DNA from: Xanthobacter sp034676685
Lineage (GTDB): Bacteria; Pseudomonadota; Alphaproteobacteria; Rhizobiales; Xanthobacteraceae
NCBI GenBank assembly: GCA_034676685.1
Contig: JAUCBT010000020.1
Location: 62,001-126,000, forward strand
Direction of reading: 5' to 3'
DNA length: 64,000 nucleotides
The translations under genes and the position numbers were made by a program. Shown one piece after another: positions 57,343 to 64,000 of this stretch. A model generated the notes under the pieces. That model did no database searches. It saw only the letters and a list, made by a program, of their open reading frames with translations, and was not told the DNA's origin. Every line of letters begins with the position of its first letter. The stretch's first letter is position 1.

Positions 57343-60326
57343 TGGCGGACAGCACGAACGCACCCAACCGCATCACCGGCGCACCCGAGATCGATTACGC
57401 CACACGCGCCCGCTTCACCTTCGATGGACGCAGCCTCAGCGGTTACAGGGGCGATACTCTCGCCTCCGCACTGCTGGCGAACGGGGTGAAGCTGGTCGCC
57501 CGCTCCTTCAAATATCACCGCCCGCGCGGCATCCTCACCGCCGGTTCGGAAGAGCCGAACGCGCTGGTGGAACTGCGCGAGGGCGCGCGCAAGGAACCGA
57601 ACTGCAAGACCACCACGGTGGAACTGTTCGATGGCCTTTCCGCACAGAGCCAGAACCGCTGGCCCAGCCTTGAGAACGACATCGGCGCAATCAACGGCCT
57701 GCTCTCGCCCATCTTCGTGGCGGGCTTCTATTACAAGACCTTCAAGTGGCCGGCCTCGTTCTGGGAAAAGCTCTATGAGCCCGTCATCCGCCGCGCCGCT
57801 GGCCTTGGCCGGCTGAGCAATCTGCCGGACCCGGACAGCTATGAGAAGGCCTTCGCCTTCTGCGACGTGCTGGTCATCGGCTCCGGCCCCGCCGGCCTTT
57901 CGGCGGCCTTGGCGGCCGGGCGTACAGGTGCGCGGGTCATATTGTGCGAGGAAGACTTCCGTCTCGGCGGCCGCCTGCTTGCAGAGGCTGGCGAGGAGAT
58001 CAATGGCCGCAGCGCGCGTGAATGGCTGGAGGCTGCGCGGGCCGAACTGGCCAGCCTGCCCAATGTGACGCTGATGCCCCGCACCGCCGTTTACGGCGTC
58101 TATGACGGCAACACCTATGGCGCGATCGAGAAGGTCGCGGACCACCTGCTCCAGCCAGCAAGCCACCAGCCGCGCCAGCGCCTGTGGCAGATCGTGGCCA
58201 CCCGTTCCATTCTGGCCGCAGGCGCGCTGGAGCGCCCGCTGGTTTTCTCCGGCAATGATCGGCCGGGCGTGATGATGGCCTCTGCCGTGCGCACCTATGC
58301 CAACCGCTTCGGCGTGCTGGCCGGCAAGCAGGTGGCGGTGTTCACCAACAATGACAATGGCTGGCGCACGGCCTTCGATCTCGCGGCGGCCGGCGCAAAC
58401 ATCTCCGCCCTCATCGACACCCGCAATGATGTGGATGCAGCGCTGGGCGCCCGCGGCAGGGCGGCGGGGCTCAACATCATCAGCGGCGGGCAGGTTGTCG
58501 CCACCAATGGCAGCAAGGCGCTGAGCGAGGTTATCTTCACTGATGCCCGTGGCGTGAAGCAGAATGTGAGCGCGGATGTGCTGGCCATGTCCGGCGGGTT
58601 CAATCCTGCCGTGGCGCTCACCACCCACAAGGGCGCGCGGCCGGTATGGTCTGAAGCACTCGCGACCTTCGTGCCGGGCGAACTTCCGGGCGGCATGAGC
58701 GTGGTGGGTGCGGCGCAGGGCGAGTTTTCGCTTGGTGCAGCGTTGCGGACCGGCCATGCCGCCGGGCTTGCCGCTGCCAGCGCCTCCGGCCATGCTGGAG
58801 CGGGGGGTGATGCCCCTGAGGCGGCGGATGAAGCCTATCGCCACGCGCCCATGTGGCATGTGGAAGGGGCGAAGAAGGCTTTCGTCGATTTCCAGCACGA
58901 TGTCACCGCCTCCGACATCATCCTCGCGCATCGTGAGGGCTATCGCTCGGTGGAATTGCTGAAGCGCTACACCACGCTGGGCATGGCGACCGATCAGGGC
59001 AAGCTCTCCAACATCAATGGGCACGCCATCATGGCCGCGCTCGCCGGCAAGCCGATGGAGCAGGTGGGCACCACGGTGGCGCGCGCGCCCTCCATTCCGG
59101 TGGCGATCGGAGCCTTTGCCGGCCATTCGCGCGGCAAGGCGTTCAAGCCCACGCGCTATATTGCCGGCCACGGCCATGCGCAGGAACTGAACGCTACCTT
59201 CATCGAAACAGGGCAGTGGCTGCGCCCGCAATGGTATGCCCGTCCCGGTGAAACCGAATGGCGCGACAGCGTGAACCGCGAGGTCACCACCACCCGCATG
59301 GCGGTTGGCATCTGTGATGTCTCCACCCTCGGCAAGATCGATGTGCAGGGGCCGGATGCGGCGGAATTCCTCAACCGCATCTATATCAACGCCTTCGCCA
59401 AGCTGCCCGTGGGCAAGGCGCGCTATGGCGTGATGCTGCGCGAGGATGGTTTCATTCTTGATGACGGCACGGTCGGGCGCTTTGGCGAAGAGCAGTTCGT
59501 GGTCTCCACCACCACCGCCAATGCCGGGCGCATCATGAAGCACCTGAACTATTGCGCGCAGGTGCTGTGGCCGGAACTGGACGTGCAGATCGCCTCCATC
59601 TCGGAAGCCTGGGCGCAATATGCGGTAGCGGGCCCCCGCTCGCGCGAACTGCTCCAGAAGCTTCTTGGAGACGCGATTGACCTTTCCGATGCGGCCTTCC
59701 CCTTTATGGGTGTGGCCGAGTTCGACTGGGCCGGCGTGCCGGTGCGTCTCTCCCGCATCTCCTTCTCGGGCGAACTGGCTTACGAGATTGCGGTGCCGGC
59801 CAATTATGGCGATGCTCTCTCCCGCCGGCTTGAGGCTCTGGGCGCACCGCTGGGCGCATGCTTCTACGGCACCGAGGCGCTCGGCGTCATGCGCATCGAG
59901 AAGGGCCATGTCGGTGGCCCGGAAATGGTGGGCACCACGGCGGAGGATGTGGGCCTCGGGCGCATGATGTCGACGAAGAAGGACTTCATCGGCAAGGCGC
60001 TGGCCTATCGCGAGGCGCTGGTGGACCCGGCCCGGCAAAGGCTCGTTGGCCTGCGTCCGGTGGAAGCGGGCAAGCCGCTGACGGGTGGTGCGCATCTGCT
60101 GGAAAAGGGGGCGGCCCCCACTACCGCCAACGATCAAGGCTATGTGACCTCTGTCACCTATTCCCCCATCCTGAAAAGCTGGCTGGGTCTGGCGCTGGTG
60201 AAGCGCGGGCCTGAACGGATTGGCGAGCGCATGCGGGTGGTTGATCTGCTGCGCAACACCGAAGTGGAAGTGGAGCTGTGCTCCCCCGTCTTTCTTGATC
60301 CTGAAGGGAGCAAGCTCCATGGCTGA
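57342..60326 (+). CDS. mgdC: N-methylglutamate dehydrogenase subunit C (sarcosine oxidase alpha-like)
   Basis: A 994-residue large subunit. The N-terminus holds a ferredoxin-like fold (FTFDGRSLSGYRGDTLASALLANG), then an NAD-binding Rossmann domain (DVLVIGSGPAGLSAALAAGRTGA) with a nested reductase part (RPGVMMASAVRTYANRFGVLAGKQVAVF). The C-terminal 400 residues are a GcvT-like tetrahydrofolate domain (TRMAVGICDVSTLGKIDVQGPDAAEFLNRIY), where the methylene group is captured. AAGGAGG lies before the ATG. The end overlaps mgdD by eight bases. Confidence 0.92.
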   Translation: MADSTNAPNRITGAPEIDYATRARFTFDGRSLSGYRGDTLASALLANGVKLVARSFKYHRPRGILTAGSEEPNALVELREGARKEPNCKTTTVELFDGLSAQSQNRWPSLENDIGAINGLLSPIFVAGFYYKTFKWPASFWEKLYEPVIRRAAGLGRLSNLPDPDSYEKAFAFCDVLVIGSGPAGLSAALAAGRTGARVILCEEDFRLGGRLLAEAGEEINGRSAREWLEAARAELASLPNVTLMPRTAVYGVYDGNTYGAIEKVADHLLQPASHQPRQRLWQIVATRSILAAGALERPLVFSGNDRPGVMMASAVRTYANRFGVLAGKQVAVFTNNDNGWRTAFDLAAAGANISALIDTRNDVDAALGARGRAAGLNIISGGQVVATNGSKALSEVIFTDARGVKQNVSADVLAMSGGFNPAVALTTHKGARPVWSEALATFVPGELPGGMSVVGAAQGEFSLGAALRTGHAAGLAAASASGHAGAGGDAPEAADEAYRHAPMWHVEGAKKAFVDFQHDVTASDIILAHREGYRSVELLKRYTTLGMATDQGKLSNINGHAIMAALAGKPMEQVGTTVARAPSIPVAIGAFAGHSRGKAFKPTRYIAGHGHAQELNATFIETGQWLRPQWYARPGETEWRDSVNREVTTTRMAVGICDVSTLGKIDVQGPDAAEFLNRIYINAFAKLPVGKARYGVMLREDGFILDDGTVGRFGEEQFVVSTTTANAGRIMKHLNYCAQVLWPELDVQIASISEAWAQYAVAGPRSRELLQKLLGDAIDLSDAAFPFMGVAEFDWAGVPVRLSRISFSGELAYEIAVPANYGDALSRRLEALGAPLGACFYGTEALGVMRIEKGHVGGPEMVGTTAEDVGLGRMMSTKKDFIGKALAYREALVDPARQRLVGLRPVEAGKPLTGGAHLLEKGAAPTTANDQGYVTSVTYSPILKSWLGLALVKRGPERIGERMRVVDLLRNTEVEVELCSPVFLDPEGSKLHG

Positions 60327-60939
60327 GTTGAACACCTCTCCACTCACTGCCATCTCCGCCTTTGCGGGGGCCATCGGGCAGGCCCGTTTCGCGGCACAAG
60401 GCGATGTCGGCGTGGCGGAGCGCGCAGGTCTGGGCCTTGCCACCCTCACCGTGCGCAAGGGCAAGCGGGATGCCCTCAAGGCTGCCCTGCTCCACCATTA
60501 CGGGCTGGACCTTTTGGATGGCCCCAGGGTCTCGCGCGGCAATGGGCTCATCCTTGTCGGCACCGGGCCAGACAGCTTTCTGGCGGTGAAAGACGGCGGC
60601 GGCTGGGCCTTCGCGCGCGAACTGGAGACCACACTGGCGGGGCTTGTCTCGGTGGCGGATCAATCCTCCGGTTATGGCGTGGTGCGGCTCGAAGGCCCAG
60701 CGGCCCGGCAGGTGCTGGCGAAGGGCGTGCCGGTGGACCTGCATCCGCTGGCCTTCAGGCCGGATGATGCAGCGGTCACCCTCGCCTCCCATGTCGGCAT
60801 CATCCTGTGGCAGGAGCCAAGTGCCCGGCCGGAGCAGGAGCCGATCTATGATATCGCGGTGTTCCGCTCCTTCGCGGAAAGCTTCTGGCACTGGCTGGAG
60901 GAAAGCGCCGTCGAATTCGGACTGAAGAACGTCGCCTGA
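60319..60939 (+). CDS. mgdD: N-methylglutamate dehydrogenase subunit D (sarcosine oxidase gamma-like)
   Basis: A 206-residue SoxG-type structural subunit (LETTLAGLVSVADQSSGYGVVRLEGPAARQVLAKGVPVDLHP; C-terminal FRSFAESFWHWLEESAVEFG). The ATG at 60319 overlaps the end of mgdC and has GGAG upstream; an earlier in-frame start lies inside mgdC and is rejected. It completes the mgdABCD operon. Confidence 0.88.
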   Translation: MAELNTSPLTAISAFAGAIGQARFAAQGDVGVAERAGLGLATLTVRKGKRDALKAALLHHYGLDLLDGPRVSRGNGLILVGTGPDSFLAVKDGGGWAFARELETTLAGLVSVADQSSGYGVVRLEGPAARQVLAKGVPVDLHPLAFRPDDAAVTLASHVGIILWQEPSARPEQEPIYDIAVFRSFAESFWHWLEESAVEFGLKNVA

Positions 60940-61620
60940 AGCACTTTCGCGCGAAACGGATCTTTCTCCCCGCACAGAAAATGCGGTGCTTGAACATGCT
61001 GGATCGCCTCTTCAACCGAGCAAAACGGAACGGCTATCCAGAGTTTCATGGGAGGGTTCTGGATCCTGTCGAGTGCAACGGATACTCATTTACTTGAAGA
61101 GAACTCGACCTATCAATGAGTTGGAGGGCTTCTGCGCTTGCCTGAAATGCAGACGCAGTCCACCCCCGGATCCAGCCTGATCGGGCCATCCTGCCGCCCC
61201 GCCCCTGAGAGGGGAACGTTTGTCCGTCATGCTCTGAAGTCCTTTTCCCGGCCCATCCGGCCCTGTAACCGGAGAAGCCTATGTGCCTTTAAAATCTGTC
61301 CTGCCTCACACACCCAGCGTGGCGCACGCGCCGCATGGAACAGCAGACCGGCTCCGCAAGGAAAGGTCGATCCGCCGGCATCCACGCCACGGGATGCGGG
61401 TTCTGCGCACGGCAGGCATGTTCCGGCCCATCCGGTCATGCCACACGCCCGAGTGCAAGCATGCCCCGGCCAGCCACGCGGCTGCGCGGGGGCATTCATG
61501 TGGCGGCGCGCCGATATGGCTCCGGCCCGGTGCCCGCGTATCATCATTCCCATGACGCCAGCGGCCGCGCGGCGCGCGCACCGCCCCTCACCAGACGCAG
61601 ATTCAGAACGAGGCATCCCA
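60940..61620. other. Long intergenic region between mgdD and folD
   Basis: About 680 bases without a convincing gene, terminator or riboswitch. An open frame runs from 61138 into folD but has no protein-like character before the folD start. It presumably holds the folD promoter. Confidence 0.45.
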
Positions 61621-62514
61621 ATGACGACCCCCACCAGCACGACGATCATCGATGGCAAGGCTGTCGCCGCCGCCCTGCGCGCAGAAGTGGCGCAAGGGGC
61701 CATCGCCTTCACCGCCCAATATGGCCGCCGTCCGGGGCTGGCCGTGGTTCTGGTGGGCAGTGATCCGGCCAGCGAGGTCTATGTCGGCTCGAAGGTCCGC
61801 CTCACCAAAGAGGCGGAAATGAAGAGCTTCGAATATCGCCTGCCGGCCGATACGCCGGAAGCGGACCTGCTGGCGCTGGTGCAGAAGCTGAATGAAGATG
61901 AACTGGTCGACGGCATTCTGGTGCAGTTGCCGGTGCCACGCCACATCGATTCCGGCAAGGTCATCCTCGCTATCGACCCGGCCAAGGATGTCGATGGCCT
62001 GCACCCTGAAAATGCCGGCCGCCTCATGGCCGGCCTGCCCGGCCTCGCCCCCTGCACGCCACTGGGCTCCATGCTGCTGATCGAGAGCGTGCAGCCCAAT
62101 ATTTCCGGCCTTCATGCCGTCGTCATCGGCCGTTCGGTTCTGGTCGGCAAGCCGATTGCACAGATGCTGCTCTCCGCCAATGCCACCGTCACCATGGCCC
62201 ATTCGCGCACGAAGGACCTGCCCGCCGTCTGCCGCACGGCGGATATTCTGGTCGCGGCCGTGGGCGTACCCGAAATGGTGAAGGGCGACTGGGTGAAGCC
62301 GGGCGCGATTGTCATTGATGTCGGCATCAACCGCCTGCCGCCTGCGGATGGGGCCAGCAAGGGCCGCCTTGTGGGCGATGTCGCTTTTGAAGACGCCAAG
62401 GCTGTGGCCGGCGCCATCACGCCCGTTCCCGGTGGGGTCGGCCCCATGACCATCGCCTGCCTGCTACAGAACACCCTCACAGCCGCCCGCCGCCGCCTTG
62501 GTGAGACCGACTGA
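61621..62514 (+). CDS. folD: Bifunctional methylene-THF dehydrogenase / methenyl-THF cyclohydrolase
   Basis: A 297-residue enzyme oxidising 5,10-methylene-THF with NADP+ and hydrolysing the product to 10-formyl-THF. Conserved blocks are SEVYVGSKVRLTKEAEM (with the catalytic Tyr and Lys), VDGILVQLPVPRHID, HPENAGRL, GRSVLVGKPIAQMLL and AITPVPGGVGPMTIACLLQNT. The ATG at 61621 is where family similarity begins. Placed after mgdABCD, it would take up methylene-THF formed from N-methylglutamate and hand formyl-THF to PurU. Confidence 0.95.
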   Translation: MTTPTSTTIIDGKAVAAALRAEVAQGAIAFTAQYGRRPGLAVVLVGSDPASEVYVGSKVRLTKEAEMKSFEYRLPADTPEADLLALVQKLNEDELVDGILVQLPVPRHIDSGKVILAIDPAKDVDGLHPENAGRLMAGLPGLAPCTPLGSMLLIESVQPNISGLHAVVIGRSVLVGKPIAQMLLSANATVTMAHSRTKDLPAVCRTADILVAAVGVPEMVKGDWVKPGAIVIDVGINRLPPADGASKGRLVGDVAFEDAKAVAGAITPVPGGVGPMTIACLLQNTLTAARRRLGETD

Positions 62515-62534
62515 AGAACTTCTTTGAAATCGGC

Positions 62535-62579
62535 CGACCCCGGCTCTTCCCGCCAGACAGGCGCAGAAGAGCGGGGTCG
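62535..62579 (+). terminator. Hairpin ending folD
   Basis: CGACCCCGGCTCTTC and GAAGAGCGGGGTCG pair with one bulged base, enclosing a smaller CGCC/GGCG stem. It starts 20 bases past the folD stop. The T-tract is absent. Confidence 0.6.
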
Positions 62580-62888
62580 AGCAAGCGAGCGCCTCCCTCC
62601 GGGATGGTCCTCTCAGATGATATAAGATGGAACACAGAGCCGGGGCCGGGCTTCAAGAGACCGGCCCCACGGCAAGAGTGCCAATAGCATTGGCCATGCC
62701 AAGGCTCACGGGCATGAGACCTTCTGAGACATCAGACAGGCGCGCGTTTATCCGTTTCACGCAAGCAGAGAAACACGCCAACCTATTGAATCGTCGTCAA
62801 TGGTATCCAGTTCACTCGAAAATGCTCCAGGCCCTGCCTGCCAGCAAGATCTTTATCCGGCCTTTTCTTTCTCAGATCCTGGATCAGA

Positions 62889-62941
62889 ATGCGGAGCTTG
62901 GGGTTTTCCATCATCACCCCTGAAATCCCCAAGCTCCGCAT
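62889..62941. repeat. 20-bp near-perfect inverted repeat of unknown role
   Basis: Left arm 62889-62908 and right arm 62922-62941 are complementary at 19 of 20 positions (core GCGGAGCTTGGGG with CCCCAAGCTCCGC) around a 13-base loop. There is no T-tract on either side and the hairpin is about 375 bases past folD and 335 before the next gene. Confidence 0.7.
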
Positions 62942-63276
62942 GTCGTGGAGAGGATGAAACCGCCTCTCAAACCATCAGCCTCGGTGCTTGACCGATGCCC
63001 GGCGGGTTCGCTCAAGCACCGCGCGGATTGGTCAAAGACCCACGCATTACACGCCCATCTCTTTGGCCGATGCCTTACCATCACCGGAATCTGGTGACCC
63101 TTCTCTTCAGGTCACACCATGCCGGACATGGCGATATTCTGCCGGCAACGCAGAACAGGACCGGCACACCGCACACCCATTAAAGGTTGTATAATTCATA
63201 AATACACCCTAACTGTTCCGCGGGAACGTGCCAGAGTGGCACTGCCACCACAAGCCTGCGCGGGTGAGCCAAACTC

Positions 63277-64000
63277 ATGCTCCTGTCCATCATCACGCCC
63301 TTCTATAATGAGGAAGACGCCATCGGCATTTTCTTCACGCGCATGATGGATGTGCTGGCTCGTGATCTTCCGGCCTATCAGCTTGAATTCATCTGTGTGG
63401 ATGACGGTAGCCGGGATGGAACCCTTGAACAGCTGAAGGCCTATGCGCATCAGGATGCGCGCATTCGCGTGGTGGAACTGGCGCGCAATTTCGGCAAGGA
63501 AGCCGCCCTCACCGCCGGGCTGGCCGTGGCACGGGGCGATGCGGTTATCCCGATCGACGCCGACCTTCAGGACCCGCCGGAAACCATTGCAGACATGGTG
63601 CGCCTGTGGGTTGAAGAGGGATATGATGTCGTGGAAGCCCGGCGCGCGGACCGCAGCGCCGATACATGGCTCAAGCGGATTTCAGCCGAATCCTTCTACA
63701 AGCTCAACAACATGATCGCCGAGACGCCGATTCCGGAAAATACCGGAGATTTCCGGCTCATGTCGCGCCGGGTGGTGGAGGCCATCAATGCCCTGCCGGA
63801 GCGCCAGCGCTTCATGAAGGGCATCTTCGCCTGGGTCGGCTTCCGTCGCACCCAGGTGGAATTTGTGCGCGAGGCGCGCGCCGCCGGCACAACCAAATGG
63901 AACAAATGGCGGCTCTGGAATCTGGCGCTGGAGAGCATCACCAGTTTCAGCACATGGCCGCTGCGGGTGTGGACCTATCTGGGCGCGGGCATTGCTGGCC
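63277..64000 (+). CDS. Family 2 glycosyltransferase, GtrB/dolichol-phosphate-mannose-synthase-like (3' end outside window)
   Basis: The frame starts MLLSIITPFYNEEDAIGIFFTRM at 63277 and stays open to the window edge (241 codons). It has the GT-A motifs VDDGSRDGT and IDADLQDPPE (the metal-binding acidic motif), then NTGDFRLMSRR and RQRFMKGIFAWVGF, and TKWNKWRLWNLALESI just before the first membrane helix, all typical of enzymes that load a sugar onto undecaprenyl phosphate. It would act at the inner membrane in lipid A, O-antigen or glycan modification. The sugar cannot be read. The gene is apparently unrelated to the amine region. Confidence 0.88.
   Translation, partial: MLLSIITPFYNEEDAIGIFFTRMMDVLARDLPAYQLEFICVDDGSRDGTLEQLKAYAHQDARIRVVELARNFGKEAALTAGLAVARGDAVIPIDADLQDPPETIADMVRLWVEEGYDVVEARRADRSADTWLKRISAESFYKLNNMIAETPIPENTGDFRLMSRRVVEAINALPERQRFMKGIFAWVGFRRTQVEFVREARAAGTTKWNKWRLWNLALESITSFSTWPLRVWTYLGAGIAG

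Larger units (their letters stand above)
62515..63276. other. Intergenic region rich in inverted repeats between folD and the glycosyltransferase gene
   Basis: About 760 bases with at least four hairpins: the folD terminator (62535-62579), GGGGCCGG/CCGGCCCC (62642-62668), a very long one at 62889-62941 and CGGTGCTTGA/TCAAGCACCG (62982-63021). None of the short open frames looks coding. The stretch resembles a site of past insertion or a non-coding RNA locus. Confidence 0.5.

Noticed and set aside
57306..60479. Very long open frame (over 1000 codons) on the minus strand opposite mgdC
   Set aside because: It mirrors the GC-biased third positions of mgdC, begins with low-complexity Arg/Ala-rich sequence and has no recognisable domain or ribosome site.
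60940..61620. Tetrahydrofolate riboswitch upstream of folD
   Set aside because: The location is attractive but I could not match the region to a known THF riboswitch pattern by eye; a covariance-model search would decide.
62982..63021. Possible tRNA (GGTTCG near a stem)
   Set aside because: The arms do not fold into a cloverleaf; the GGTTCG is not in a proper T-stem and no acceptor stem with a matching 3' end is present.

Overview
The window reads as chromosome of a GC-rich, methylotrophic or methylamine-using alphaproteobacterium. The gene content (carboxyspermidine-type polyamine genes, a proteobacterial gltBD pair, GlxA-type regulator, N-methylglutamate pathway) would suit Acetobacteraceae or Rhizobiales; a Granulibacter-like acetic acid bacterium is my guess, not something the sequence proves. 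No rRNA, tRNA, CRISPR array, integrase or insertion sequence was recognised.

Positions 1-19.5 kb are mostly central functions: the end of an ion antiporter, a two-gene alternative spermidine route (carboxynorspermidine synthase and decarboxylase), glutamate dehydrogenase, cyclopropane fatty acid synthase, a YqaA membrane protein, a secreted proline-rich protein, glutamate synthase (gltB, gltD), an AT-rich orphan membrane protein and an ammonium transporter.

From 19.6 to 62.5 kb lies a methylated-amine and scarce-nitrogen region. Read as a pathway: Tmm (50.5 kb) oxidises trimethylamine to TMAO; Tdm (52.0 kb) splits TMAO to dimethylamine plus a C1 unit; DmmA-D (19.6-23.4 kb) demethylate dimethylamine to methylamine; GmaS (37.4 kb), MgsABC (34.2 kb) and MgdABCD (55.7 kb) run the N-methylglutamate route; FolD (61.6 kb) and PurU (38.9 kb) take the tetrahydrofolate-bound carbon to formate. 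The released nitrogen can enter GltBD and GDH. Local regulators are an XRE-cupin protein beside dmm and a GlxA/AraC-type protein divergent from mgd.

Inside this region sits a second unit (40.1-50.1 kb): a NifA-like sigma-54 activator, a split, divergent cyanate-type ABC transporter with cyanase, an OsmC protein, an acyl-CoA-dehydrogenase-like flavoprotein and a rubredoxin/rubredoxin-reductase fusion. I could read three well-formed sigma-54 promoters (osmC, transporter binding protein, transporter permease) and an identical 10-mer, TGACAATGTT, at enhancer distance from all of them. Two more sigma-54-like promoters lie before gmaS and gltB.

A peptide-type ABC transporter with an LLM-class flavin monooxygenase (27.2-33.8 kb) and a pepsin-like aspartic protease fused to autotransporter-type repeats (25.1-27.0 kb) fill the space between dmm and mgs. 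The window ends inside a membrane-type family 2 glycosyltransferase.
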